64,000 nucleotides of DNA from Ceriagrion tenellum (taxonomy: Eukaryota; Arthropoda; Insecta; Odonata; Coenagrionidae). Position 1 is the first letter of the stretch. Each line of letters starts with the position of its first letter. The DNA lies in assembly GCA_963169105.1 (NCBI GenBank), contig OY720635.1, positions 153,651,645-153,715,644 on the forward strand, written 5' to 3'. Shown piece by piece: positions 1 through 11,084 of this stretch. The notes beneath the pieces are model-generated. The model worked only from the letters and a program-made list of their open reading frames with translations, did not search any database and was not told the origin of the DNA. The position numbers and the translations under genes are program-made.

Positions 1-1330
1 TGCCGCGAAACGAAACCATGGTAGGGAGAACTATGCATATGCCGTGTTTTGAGCTCACATAGCGTTCCGGAGGAGAAAGATTTCCACAAAATTTCACCTC
101 TGACAGTCCACTTAGGTCATTTTGTTTCCTGGCATGCAATTTCAAAAATACACTCCAGAGGCACTGGACGTCAATAGCAACATTTTAATAATTTCTGAAC
201 ACAACCAGGGTCACATTAGGATGGGCAACTACAGCAAATAATGCTTAGTGTACGTACGTATAATTCAGTTGCTAGGCGCATTCTCGGGAACTCCCTCACT
301 GATACCTCATAACAATGGAATAGAAGAGGTTAACTTTGTACTCACTCAAGAAATATTTTCATTCGCACCAAATCAACCATAACCCCACTCACTGGATATA
401 CGCGCCGACAGAAACTCACCTGAAAAAAAACAGAACAGGATGGTTAGACCGCTGCAGGAAAAATATTCAATCATGAGATAATTTTTAATTATAACATATA
501 CTGTGGGTGTTTTATGGTTTAGCACAGAGTACAGCACCTTCAAATAATGACAACGCCGTCATTCGATCTCATCATCCACCAGAAACGTACTCTCTGGTAA
601 GCGCGTATACTCCCCTTCGAAGAAACTAGTTGGACCTAGGGAGTCTCGGAAGGAGCGCTGCGTATTACTAGTTGATGTATACCAAGGTTCTAATAAATAA
701 TCTTTATTAACCTCAGATATATACAATATAATAGGCTGCGCGTAAAAGCGTATCATTCATACCAGTAAGCGTAGTGATTCAGTGAAGCGCCGATAGATGG
801 AAAGTGAGCTCTCAAACACATTCTCTACCAACACATGGGGAGGCATATACATTTTTTTTATAGTACACGTGTCACAAGGAAAGCTGCTAACTATAGATGA
901 GCTAAACCTGCATCACCAAAAATGCTGTATAGAAAGAAATCTTTGACATTTAGAAACAATGTATTGTTTAACATAATTTAATATATTCGCTAAAAAAAAC
1001 AATCCATTAAACTTCTATTTCGTTATGTACTTCATTCATTTCTCTTAGTTCATGATTTCGATTGCCTATTCTTTTTCTAGATGCATTTCAACCAATACGG
1101 GAATTAACTACTCATAGCAGGCGAGCAGTTAATGCCTAATTCCTTAATTCCCACACAGGACACGAGACTCCGCTGCTCGTCAGTTACATATCTTCGACCA
1201 TGGCGTCCAAATTCCTTTCCTTCTTCCTTCCTCTTACTCAACAGCAGTTCATCGCATTGGAATAATGAAAAGACGGCCGAGTAACTTTCGTAATAACAGT
1301 TTTAACTGGCTAACCTAAATCTTTTTTTTA
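1..1330. other. AT-rich intergenic or intronic DNA, no gene seen
   Basis: No convincing coding region, RNA gene or repeat tail is visible apart from the dispersed repeat at 312-490. The short ORF at 559-756 on the minus strand has no recognisable domain and unremarkable composition. Homopolymer runs and scattered stops are what neutral DNA would give. Confidence 0.6.
312..490. repeat. Dispersed repeat, family D, copy 1
   Basis: This stretch matches 56074-56250 along almost its whole length. Shared landmarks in the same order are ATGGAATAGA, ACTCAC-CAAGAA, TTTTCATTCGCACCAAA, AACCATAA, CACTC-CTGGAT, AACTCACCTG and TTAGACCGCTGCAG. A shorter third copy is at 55382-55460. No ORF or terminal repeat is evident, so the class is unknown. 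It could be part of a larger non-autonomous transposon. Confidence 0.7.
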
Positions 1331-1772
1331 CGATCGAGCGAGGCAAGTTGAAGTGAGACACTTAAAAAGTGCCCCATTCCCACCCCCCTTATGGAGCACA
1401 CACCAGTCTTTGACGCAAAAGCAGCGAAATCACTTTCGCCTGCCGTCCCCTTCACTTCGGCCGCCTAATTCGCAATCGCCCGTCACTTCACTTGAAAACC
1501 ACTGCGACAACACGCGCTCTTCGACTCCCTCCGAAATGATAGAAAATCCCCGGAGTGAGCATTACTTATTCCCTTGGATGAGTTCCTTCATTCACAACCA
1601 ATAACTGTCCGGAATGAGGCGGTTGTGATGAAGATACGATAAAATTTACGTGCGAGTTTCTTTTTATTCATGTATCTTCATTTGCGCTTGTCACGCCAGT
1701 GGTGACATCAAGTTAAGTCATGATACATTCATTTCACACAAAACAATACAATATAACAAAAACAACTGTGTG

Positions 1773-1803
1773 GACCCCGTTTTAGGCTAGCGCCTCTTCA
1801 GGG
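1773..1803 (-). repeat. CTGAAGA...AAAAC hairpin motif
   Basis: On the minus strand this reads CCTGAAGAGGC, a four-base loop GCTA, GCC, then TAAAACGGGG. It has the layout of the recurring CTGAWGA-stem-GAAAY motif, with a three-base-pair GGC/GCC stem. The expected GAAA is changed to TAAAA, so this is a diverged copy. No inverted partner is obvious next to it. Confidence 0.5.
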
Positions 1804-2360
1804 TATAATACATTCACTGGAATTTAATGTCACTGGTACGGGAAAATATTCGCCCGGCATTTGCCCTAGTACGGTGGAAAACCCGTAAAACCCCCGTCAG
1901 GCCACCAAACTTAACAAAAACAAGCAGGACAAAATGGTGTCATTTTGAATTTATACATTTGGATGTAATCATAGATTATTATATTGTCACCTGAAATAGA
2001 TCCCTTACTTACGCCACTGTTGAAAATTATATCATTTTACCACGTTGGAAAATTAGTTATATTAAGGCTGCAAGAATACTCGTATAAATATTAAAGAAAA
2101 CATCTCAGTATATAGAAATATGTAGAAGTATAAATAGATAATTTTACTGTCACCCGACGTAAGACGCTGTGAAAAATATTCATCGCCGCATTAAGTGGGG
2201 AAATGATTTCAATCAAGATGGCAATATTTGAGGCCACGGTTGAACCATCCTAAGTTAAGGAAAAGCATGCAAAAACAATTATTAACGAACTTCAAATGAT
2301 TCCAATCATTCAGAATATCGCGACCTTCACTCCGTCCAACCCTTCATTCCTCAACATTAG
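1804..2360. other. AT-rich non-coding DNA
   Basis: No gene, RNA or recognisable repeat terminus is seen here. AT content is high and all six frames are broken by frequent stops. Confidence 0.5.
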
Positions 2361-2439
2361 CCCGTTATCCCCCATCTATATCCACAAGCCTTCCCCTTCC
2401 ACATTCCTCACCACCTCCACCTCCCCCAGCCGTCCCCCA

Positions 2440-3060
2440 AGCCGCTCTCCGCGGCAGATTCCCGCTCACCCGCATCGCCGAGGCAACGAAACCCGCCGAA
2501 AACAACAACAATAATAATACCACCAATAATGATACATAACAGCGATCACCATCACCGCGGCGGCGACCGTTAAGCGGGGAGAGGCTTCCAAACGCGACCG
2601 AAGGCGTCGCTTCTCGAGCGTCTTTTAGGCGATTAAGCTCCGCGGAGGCCGTTACAATGTTTCCGACGATGATGAGGATAATAATAACGCACGCTATGCA
2701 GCGACCGGCCGGCCGGCCACTGATTGCCTCTCGCTCGCCAAACCTCTCACCACCGCGCCGCCGCCTCACTCTCTCGGGCAGAGAGGGGGCAGTTCGTTGC
2801 CCCCCACGGCCAAGCCAACCGCCTCACACCCGCCATCGCCGCAGCAACAGAACACGAGATACGATCAGTGGGAGGGAGCAGGGGACCACGAGCTTCGGAG
2901 GGGGATTCGGAAGAAGCGGGGAAGGGGGGAGGGAGGGAAGAGGGGGTGGAGAATTCAAGGGGGAGGGGAGGAGGAGGAGAGGGACAAGTGCGTTATGGGA
3001 ATCGCCCAAGCCCGAAGCAGCGAAGAGAAGCGAGTGATTCATTTGAGGTAGGAGGGTGAG
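2440..3060. promoter_or_regulatory. CpG-rich, G-rich patch; possible promoter or exon
   Basis: Composition switches abruptly from AT-rich to CpG-dense at about 2.44 kb and back at 3.06 kb. It contains GGCCGGCCGGCC near 2706 and a long purine run (G3-5 blocks separated by A) at about 2865-2990 that could form a G-quadruplex. Several overlapping ORFs of 70-134 codons on both strands result from the composition. One on the minus strand (2769-2365) has two hydrophobic stretches, but part of it is a trinucleotide-like run and its start is GTG, so I do not call it a gene. Promoter function is inferred from composition only. Confidence 0.35.
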
Positions 3061-3195
3061 GAAATCAACGTGGAATACCAACGAACAACGTCGAGTGAGG
3101 GAAGTCTTCCTTAAGCCACTTCAGGAGACCACATTCGCAAATCATATTAAAATGGGTACAGTTCTTAAAAGCAATTAATGACTAACTACAAATTA

Positions 3196-3600
3196 AAGTG
3201 CCCTACCGGATAAAGGTAGACTTCATTGAAAGTCATAGAATATCCCCCAGATTTTCTACACTTGCGAGGCCTTATCACCTCTAGCATTTCATTCTTCGAC
3301 TTAGCATACGATCTACTCCTCTTCATTCCATCCTTTAAGCGTTTTCTATATTTTCTCCGCTTGGCCAATATCCTTCCCTCTATCATAGTCTTGAGCAACC
3401 AATCGCCCCTAATTACTTCCCCTGTCTACAACTGATTTCATCCAGAGGTTTCCTCGCCCACCATACTTATCACTTCTTCGTTTGTCTACCTTTACGTATT
3501 CCGCACCTTCTCCATCCTTCCCAAATCCTTCTCCACAACTACATCTCGAATGCCTGCGGCCTATTCTCGGCCTCCTTTTTCGGGTCAATGTTCCTGATAG
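3196..3600 (-). mobile_element. LINE ORF2 C-terminal fragment (lineage A), decayed
   Basis: Translation of the minus strand gives the tail of a LINE reverse-transcriptase polyprotein: a QAFEM-LWRRIW-like motif near 3555, then LLKTMIEGRI, RRKYRKRLKDGMKRS and a terminal YLYPVGHF. Comparable reading frames are the ones after the RT domain in many arthropod LINEs (AFEMW-WRRME, then LLK-VIEGRI). Stops and frameshifts break it upstream of 3398, so it is inactive. The 3' end of the element lies at the low-coordinate side, where CCTACCGG marks a boundary shared with 3619 and 26797. Confidence 0.85.
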
Positions 3601-3618
3601 ACATTTTATTTTTTACTA

Positions 3619-3785
3619 GGTGACCTACCGGTCAAGGTAGGTTTGAATGGAAGTAAGTAAACATTCTCAGGACTTCCACCAGAGCAGGGCCAATTTACCA
3701 TTTCTTTTTTCATCCTTGGACAACTACCACTCTTCATCCCGTCCATAAAGCCTGTTCTCTTTCTTCGTCATCCCTACTAGCACAA
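3619..3785 (-). mobile_element. Second LINE lineage A 3' end, truncated
   Basis: A second copy of the same terminal segment begins with ACCTACCGGTCAAGGTAGG and repeats the CTTCATCCCGTCCATAAA block (antisense of the KDGMK reading frame). It sits directly beside the 3196-3600 copy in the same orientation. Either a second insertion landed next to the first, or the tail was duplicated. It is too short to encode anything. Confidence 0.75.
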
Positions 3786-4418
3786 CGTATAATATGCAAA
3801 TATATACGTTGCTTTATATGAATATTCTTCTCACTAATCACTGAATTTATACTCATATTTTAGAGCTTAACTTGACTTATTGGTTTTATGCCGTATGCTG
3901 AAAACGCGTTGACTACCGAAGAGTGTTTTTGCGATGTTATATCCAAAATTTCGATGAATAATAAAAATATTTTTATGACTAATAATTCATCCTAACCACA
4001 AAACATAACACCCCTCAATTAGTCTAAGTCGGTAGTATTTTGATGACATTAGATAGACATAAATCTTTTGCTTTATAAAGAAGCCAAATGCATTTAATTT
4101 CATAAGTACAGATATCTCCCAGCAATCAAATTGAGTAGTAAGTAGCAAAGAGAATTCGCACCACGGAGAATGAAAAAGAAGCAAGGAGGAGCATGTTGTG
4201 GGGGGAGACGCCTGGACAGGGAGGGAGAAGCGGGTGGCGATTCATGATTGTTTGAATGCCCGCGCGTGCGTGTTTGGCAGCACTTGTCCTCTGCGTTTCG
4301 TAATGTTTGCTCCTTCGCCCGTGACGTCATGATTCACGACCCGAATACAGCCGAGCTCTCCCGAGGATATTGACACCTAGATGAAAGACACGATCTCTGA
4401 GAGATCGCACCGAGTAGA

Positions 4419-4664
4419 TTACTCGTAATCATGGATCAGGCCGAAAGTTACGAGCATATGTTTCACTTGAGCAATGAAAAGAGATACACTTATGGGCCAA
4501 CGGTAACATGAGCCGAAAAAATTCCAAGAAGAGGTCGGTGACTTCACTTTCCAAAACAAATACGTTTCGAGATGGAAAACAGCGAAAATGGTAGTAATCC
4601 AAGCCCAGAGGAGTAACACAAAAATAGTATAAAATGACAGTCTTCCTTTTCCAGTAATAGCCAT
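4419..4664 (-). CDS. Possible 81-residue membrane microprotein
   Basis: This is an ATG-initiated ORF of 81 codons. The start context on the minus strand is ACTAGCATGG, a good animal initiation context. Residues 10-30 (FYTIFVLLLWAWITTIFAVF) form a clear membrane-spanning or signal-anchor segment after a short basic N-terminus (MAITGKGR). The remainder is a 50-residue tail with two cysteines-free aromatic stretches and one Cys. No family is recognised. The start lies six bases outside the inverted-repeat element at 4671-5122, so a chance ORF is quite possible. There is no other support. Confidence 0.2.
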   Translation of the reverse strand: MAITGKGRLSFYTIFVLLLWAWITTIFAVFHLETYLFWKVKSPTSSWNFFGSCYRWPISVSLFIAQVKHMLVTFGLIHDYE

Positions 4665-4670
4665 GCTAGT

Positions 4671-5122
4671 GGGAGCTTTCCATTCGCTGAAATGCGCTAA
4701 TCACTTCGCATCACAACAGCGCATTTGCCTTCCATTCGTTAAACATACCCTGAGCACTAGACATGAGCAATTCAAATCAGATCGAGAGGAAATTCGATGC
4801 GCGATAAACAACAAAAGAACGTCGATAATGGCACTCGTGATTGTTGTAAAGTGTATTGATAGTTAAAGAGTTAAAGGTGTCAACTGCAAGGTTTTTAAAT
4901 TGCTCTGTGATAGAAAGCTAACGTTTTTAAATACTTAATTTGAACGAATGCAGCAACTTCACTCAAAACATTCGTCTGCTACTCTTGTTCATCCACAATA
5001 TTGCTACCTAGCGGCTGGGTACAAAACATTTCGTCAGCGCACTGTGATCCATTCTACGTCGTTCGCAGGCGCCGACGTGTTCCGATGCGCGCAAACTTCT
5101 GCACATTAAATGGAAAGCTCCC
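4671..5122. mobile_element. Candidate MITE with 14 bp terminal inverted repeats
   Basis: GGGAGCTTTCCATT at 4671-4684 is an exact inverted match to AATGGAAAGCTCCC at 5109-5122. The 452 bp between them have no plausible transposase. I could not find a convincing target-site duplication: the 8 bp flanks differ. It may be an old non-autonomous DNA transposon or a chance inverted repeat, though 14 exact bases at this spacing make chance unlikely. Confidence 0.45.
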
Positions 5123-6483
5123 TATGTGTCTGGTTGGCTTCGAGAAACACAGGTTTCCAGAACCATCACACTAAGTCACATCATGGTTGTAGTGCGATAC
5201 ACGTTTGGTACCAGCTGGAGAAAACACTCGGTCGATTTTGGTGACAGTTTTTTCTACCACTTTCCGGGACAACGAGGCAGCCCATCGAGATGGTCAACAG
5301 AACCTGACACACATGTACGTTAGGTTGGAAACACACAGATCGCTATCATTCGGCTCAACCAGGTCAATCACATACAAATGATCCGAAGTAAACATTCCCC
5401 ATCGCGATGGCGTGCCAGTCTAGTTGGCGCTGAATGCAAAAACACATTCGATAAGGTTCTCGCGATGCGCAGGGATTGAATAGATGGGATATCGAAGTGC
5501 AGCACAGCACGAAAGGGGCCCGCGGAATGTAATCAGCGCCCCATCTGATCGTCTCTCGCAGGCCGGTGTGCATCGAGGGCAAGGCATGAACATAATTCAT
5601 TTAAATTCTTCTCATTGGTAAAATAATTTCCGTTTCTAAGAAAGGTTTACATATATTTACTCTTCATTATCGGGATTCTATCGTCATATATGGAAGAATT
5701 CAAAATTTTCCCATTCCTCCACGAGTTCATTTATATGAATATTGTATTTAAATTACACTTTTACTTTGGAGGTGCTTACAAAGCATGTCAAAAGAGTAAG
5801 CTCAAAAGTCCATCACACGAGAAATTCATTAGGAATACATGAATTTAATAAATGGATCATACCAATAGCTCTTTAGATGTTTTAGATTGGATTTAAAAAT
5901 AAAAAGATATGCGCAAATACTGAAAATTTTCCAGACCAGCGCGAAGATAACAAACGTATCCATCCAGCAATGAGTAATTAATTCAGGGGAAAATCAACCA
6001 ATGAAAGTCTTACATAGCACGGTGATAAAATCAGATCCACGCGATGGAATACATTTCATTCCAATGGAATTTGGAATCAACTATTGAAATTCAAAAGACA
6101 ATCTGCCAATCACACCAATCAAAATAGTCCACACCGGAAGTTAAAAGGAGTTTCTCCTCCGCATTGTACAGGGATATTTTCGCACCTCTCTCCAGCTCGA
6201 AGTGTAGTACCGATAGTGTAGTTGATTCTTTTAGATTTTTACTTCAATTGAGGTTCTGCCCTAAAAGTCTCCGTCAATGGACGGTAAGCAGACGGAGAAA
6301 ACAATAGAAAAATAGCATCGCTAAAACCCCATCTGGTTTCATTTTTTCCCACAATTCCAATGATGAGCGATAATTACAATGACTGAATTCACCACGAGTG
6401 ACATCTATTTATTAATAACAGAGAATATCGGGTCGCAGGCATCTATTGCTGAAAAGTCGATCCCATGACATCTTAATTTACGC
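5123..6483. other. Non-coding stretch
   Basis: Moderately GC-rich to 5600 and AT-rich afterwards. The ORFs at 5126-5323 (plus) and 5364-5600 (minus) have no recognisable motifs. Nothing else can be supported. Confidence 0.5.
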
Positions 6484-7034
6484 TTAAGGTAGTTTGAGCG
6501 AAATATCATTTTACCATCAATCAATGAATTCGGTCTCATTTTAAAGAAAAATATATCACCCTTCCATTGACACAAAAAATTCAACCCCTTACCACATCAC
6601 TTTCCGAGATATTTGCGAGAAAAGTTTTACATGGGAAATGGTACGTGTAAGCACTCCTGAGAGACCTTATTCAACAAATGAGGAATTCCCAACACTTAGA
6701 TCTAGTCAAAAAATCAACAGTGTGTAGGTTGAATGTTTTCTCAACTATTTTTGAAAATTGATCATATTGCCACCGCAGTAAATTCTTCGGGAACACAATA
6801 AACCTTCCGTTTTGATGGAGTTTCAAACGTACCGCAAGAAAAAATGAGTCAAGTTAAAGATTTATTTATATATTTTCATTTGATTACTTACAATTTCTGT
6901 CAAGTAAAACTATAACTGCACCATTAATAATGCAATATTTAATTCGCGTGTCTCACAGCTGGTGAAATTAAAATGCATTATTTGAAAATGGCCTCTATTA
7001 TGATTAGGGAACTATCTCGCTCGCAGTACCTTAA
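6484..7034. mobile_element. TIR element family T, copy 1
   Basis: The left end is TTAAGGTAGTTTGAGCGA and the right end reads, as its reverse complement, TTAAGGTACTGCGAGCGAGA, so there are ~25 bp imperfect terminal inverted repeats. The interior shares blocks with 54490-55074: TTTTACATGGGAAATGGT, GAGACCT-ATT, ATGAGGAATT, and ATTATGAATAGGGAACTA near the right end. It has no transposase ORF, so it is non-autonomous (MITE-like). The termini resemble a TTAA target, but superfamily assignment is inference. Confidence 0.75.
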
Positions 7035-7614
7035 CTAGCAATATAATCCCAAAATAGGAGTCGAAAGCGGTATTCACACTCCTGTGAACTTCAAAAAGGG
7101 ATACAAGTATAGGGGGTTGACCATTGGAAACAAGACCAGATTGCGCATAGATTGCGTGAAACCGATGTTTTACTCGTTTCATAATGAAGGGATAACTTTC
7201 AAGAAAAAATTAAGAGGAGAAGAGAAATCTAAGAGAATCTGAATATTCAATCGAAGGAAAGTGCTTCATTGACCATTAGTTTTGAGGGGTAGGTTTGAGA
7301 CGGAAATTTATCTGATACTTTTCCACAGTTTGTCGTATCTCCTCAAATACTCATCTTTACAAAGTCATCATCGGTAAGAAACGATACATGAGCAAATAAT
7401 AATTACCGGAGAAGAAGCTGTGAAGAGTACCGTCTCATTGATAACAAAGCAACACTTTTAAATTAAAGAGCGTAATGTGCAGGTCGTGAGCTTAAGGAAA
7501 AATCTCCCTGCTATCCGTCATTGCTAGGTAACCACTCCGGAGTCGAGAATGGGAAATGTGGGCCATTTTACGCCATTTTTTCCAGCAACTTAGAGCTACA
7601 GAATTCACATTTCT

Positions 7615-7789
7615 TCACTCTCTAAGGGGACCTTCCAAGAAACGCCGGAGGGAAAGGTATCGCAGGACGTTAGTCCTGAGTTGTTCCGGCAGGAAGAACT
7701 TGAACGAGGTATCTCTACTGTGGTTCTCAAAGTAACATTTAAGCTTATTTTGCTCAGTCGGATGAGTAGCGCGGTACACTTCAACGTGT
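7615..7789 (-). CDS. Predicted terminal coding exon, unknown protein (exon B)
   Basis: On the minus strand a strong acceptor (TTGATTTTCCTCAG) ends at 7790. The exon begins with A, which completes the AG left by exon A (8085-8450) to give an in-frame Arg codon, and the frame then runs 57 residues to TGA at 7617-7615. The residues (HVEVYRATHP, YFENHSRDTSFKFFLPEQLR, NVLRYLSLRRF) are charged, soluble-looking and without a membrane segment. The intron to exon A is 295 bp. Matching phase plus both splice signals is the main evidence. I do not recognise the family. No AATAAA lies close downstream, so the 3' UTR may be long or contain another exon. Confidence 0.5.
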
Positions 7790-8084
7790 CTGAGGAAAAT
7801 CAACTTCAGGGAGGTTGTATTTGAAGTGTCCGAGATAATTCCGATCACGTAACTAAGGAGGCACGTGGTAAAACAACGAACGGTTTGAGATTATGGTGCG
7901 AATATAACCCACTCGGATGACTTATCGGTCTGTCTCATTGTTCATTGCGTCTCTAATTGCAGACATTCAATTCCAGCAACCATGTTTCCACGTGAAAAAC
8001 TCGATCGGGAGGGTTGTGAGAGACTTTTACGAGTGGTTTAAATACACCAAAATCTCGAATCCCTCGTGATTGTACCTCAGTTAC

Positions 8085-8450
8085 CTATTCGGGATAATCT
8101 CGAACGCTTCACACACATTCCCCATAAAGTCGTATAAATCCTGATAATCCCATTCGTATACCTTCATGGACTTCCTCTCCGAGTGCTTCCGCATACAGAA
8201 TCGGATCGCGGACGCCGGGATCTCTATCTCGTCGATGGTCGGGCTTTTCTTGGACAACCTTCGAGTCTTCCTCGACCACGAGTCGGACTTGGAGCTGGAG
8301 TCGACGCGGTATATCCTGGTGGTGGCGCCCACCTGCTCCAGTACATCTTCCTCGTTACGGAAACCGTTCACCTTCAACACCCTGAGGACAATCATGCCGA
8401 CGTCCTTTTTCAAGGAGTGCGGGGGGTCATCGGAAGGGTAACCGAAATGC
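8085..8450 (-). CDS. Predicted internal coding exon, unknown protein (exon A)
   Basis: The minus strand is open for 121 codons with codon use unlike the surrounding DNA (many C- or G-ending codons). It ends at an AG|GTAACTGAG donor (8085/8084) in phase 2; the apparent stop TAA lies inside the donor. Landmarks: a leading HFGYPSDDPPHSLKKD, then VLRVLKVNGFRNEEDVLEQV, a Ser/Lys/Arg-rich linker (SSSKSDSWSRKTRRLSKKSP), an acidic IDEIEIP, and a C-terminal YEWDYQDLYDFMGNVCEAF. There are no membrane segments. The 5' limit is uncertain: an AG at 8451 follows a pyrimidine-rich run, an alternative acceptor is the CCTCAG near 8389, and the first in-frame ATG is at about 8398. Function unknown. Confidence 0.6.
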
Positions 8451-8459
8451 CTCGTGCGG

Positions 8460-8930
8460 GAGGGTCACCACGAAAAAGGAGCAGATGAATGGGAGTTGGG
8501 ACACGTCACTATCACAAGACTTCTTCAGGAAATTCCTCCCTAAAAAAAAGGGGCAGGCACTGAGGTGGCTTCAAAGAACAATAGATTCACGGTCGACGAC
8601 GGGGAGATCCACTTATAGGGCAGTAACCACACGACAGGACAGCAGCAAAGGACGGCGAGTTCGTCCGTACAAGAAGGCGGTCCATTCCTCGAATAGTCAA
8701 GCAGGGTGCGCGCGTTCTCTGCTGTGTCCGAGGGGGGCGCCCCGGAAGAGAAGGGGAGGGGGACGGGGGTGGTGCCTGTTCTTTTTCCTCCTTTCCAGAG
8801 GTGTCACGGTCACGTGACTGCGCCCGTGCGCACCCACACCTCCCGCCCCACTCCAGTTAACATTCCGGACGTCCGCGGGGGGCAGATTGACCACGATAGG
8901 GGGGGGGGGGGGTGGAAACGGGCTTTAGAG
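8460..8930. promoter_or_regulatory. CpG-rich promoter-like patch with CLEAR-type E-box
   Basis: The stretch upstream of exon A (for a minus-strand gene) is CpG- and G-rich. At 8809-8818 it holds the perfect palindrome GTCACGTGAC, which contains the CACGTG E-box and matches the CLEAR/M-box sequence bound by MITF/TFE and USF factors. Position relative to exon A fits a promoter or 5' UTR of that gene. ORFs on both strands here (for example 8894-8697 minus) look compositional. Promoter function is inference. Confidence 0.4.
8899..8912 (+). repeat. Poly-G run of 14
   Basis: There are fourteen consecutive G residues. Such runs are rare in animal DNA, tend to vary in length, and can form G-quadruplexes. 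It sits at the outer edge of the CpG-rich patch. Confidence 0.9.
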
Positions 8931-8989
8931 CATATTATAGTTGCACCACTAAGAAGAACTACATGGGAGGATATCGCGCCACCATCATA

Positions 8990-11080
8990 AGCGTAACAAT
9001 GAAACATACATCAACTGTGAAACCGTTTATTCATAATTAATACAACACTTTAAAATCCTCCACATTTACCCAGGCGGCAAGACTTGTTTCACGTAATATG
9101 CAATGATTATGCCAAACAGTGCTGAAACGCATCGTCCCATTAAAATAGAAATGCCAGAAACATTTTCGTTTGTTCGTAAATCTGTGGAAGATTACAAAGT
9201 TTTATTTATTCATCATTAATATCGACAACTTTCACCACGTCCAGCCTGAAACTGTAATATTTATGGAACCATTTTCTGACGTCCCATTCGTGATGAATGG
9301 ATAAAGTATATGTTCTGAAAGGGACACTTATTACAGTAGCATGCACGACAACCATTAATTACGAAGATATTTTCACGAAAATTCTTAAAATAGGAATACT
9401 ATATGACGAGTATACGATTGCCACACATAGATTTCATTAGAATTTGGTCAAACACAAATTAATCATTTTGGCTACTAATTCAAAGAACTGCGGAGTTGGC
9501 CGCACAGTAACTTTAGCAGTATCAACCGCTAAAGTAACACAAATGAATAATTATAACGTCGAGATAATATTCCAGTTCGAATATTCTACGAGATAATCGG
9601 TAGGTTCTTGGGTATTTTTTAACTTAGTGTCCGAAATTCGGGCGCATCGTTCATATTCTCTACTTGAGATGAATGGTCGCACACTTGTGTGAAATTAACG
9701 GTGCAATACTTCATTCGCCTGGACTGTATTACGATTTCGCGCCGAGTGCTCTAAACAATTATGCAACCTAGGGGTCCTCTTTCACTGGGAATCATGGAGG
9801 CTTAAAGGAGCGGAATCCCATTCCAGGTGAATGATCGTTTTCATTGTGAATTTGGTTACTCATAGCCAAATAAATCCATAAAATTTGTTAAATTCAACAC
9901 ACCGATGTATACTCTAGAAAATCGTTAGATATTGTTCGGGCGCTAAAGAGTTTAATCAAAACTCAACAACTCAAGAGGGCTAACCCAAAAGATAGGCCTT
10001 TACCACTCATACTACAACTCCATTTATAACTTCTGGAATTAAAAGACCGAGGTTGATTATGCGAACATGGAGTTCACTTCAAACATATCTATTACAGACT
10101 CCATTAGAATGAAATTTCAAAAAGCATTCAAAAGACAGCATGACGACAGGCCGTCCAAGATAAGTTGAAATATATAAGATAAGAAGTTGAAATATACTCA
10201 TTATGCTTAGAAAGAAGTGAAAATTCAACCATTTATTAAAAACTGAATTATTTAAACAAAGCCAACATCCTGCATTCTTCGTCCGCGTGATTATCATTAG
10301 TGTGTGTTCAAGAATTGGCTGTATTACTATCAACTGCGCTATTATCTTGAACGCACTCTAGTCTGTGTTCTTAACAAGGCGCAAAATTATAGACGATCCT
10401 GAGGAGGAGAATCAGTTCGGACGACAATATCAACACTTCAGGAACCCAGGTGATCGCCAATTTTCATCTTTGATCAAGTTCGAGATTCTTAACAATACCA
10501 GTCCTACCCGAGATCATTTTAGTACGACCAAAAAATAAAATTTCAAGAGTAAAATAACGCGACGCCACTGACGTGACAAGCCAATTACGGATATCATAAT
10601 GATTAATCTCAGACTCGTCCGCCGGCAAGCGCCTCAATCCTCGGTGGAATTAGCGCCGCGTTAAACAAGGGCAGTCCAGTCAGTCAGCGGGAAAGGACGA
10701 GGAGAAGGAAGAGGCAAAGAACACGGGCGTCCTTCACGCGTTGCGCCACTGTACCTCCCTCCACATATCGGTGAATATCAAGCGACGAGGAAAACTCGCT
10801 AAAACTGCGGATGTTATGAATTAGTTCATCAAATCAGATCAGGTAATTATTGCGCCGCTGACTTCACACATATCCACGTCTTATCGTACCAATGGTGTCC
10901 AACGGGACGCCAACCGATGATCATTACGCATTACTAGCTTGGTTGAAAGTTCCTGACACACGTATACATAGAACGGCAGCAAAAGGAGCGGGAATTACTT
11001 TCGGAGGAAATAGTTTGGAGGGTGAATTTCACTTTGGAGGCTGAAAAGGTAACCGAGAGTCAACAAAAGCATTTTTAAAA
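8990..11080. other. AT-rich non-coding DNA
   Basis: No ORF with recognisable content is present (the longest, 10333-10079 minus, looks like chance). A short moderately GC-rich bump at about 10.6-10.75 kb has no clear exon structure. No repeat copies were matched here by eye. Confidence 0.5.
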
Positions 11081-11084
11081 ACTT

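Noticed and set aside
2365..2769. 134-codon minus ORF with two hydrophobic stretches
   Set aside because: GTG start, trinucleotide-repeat-like codons (ATT/ATC, TTG) and CpG-island context; no splice or homology support.
5321..5335. TTAGGTTGG as a mariner terminus
   Set aside because: The short match is not supported by an inverted partner or TA-flanked structure.
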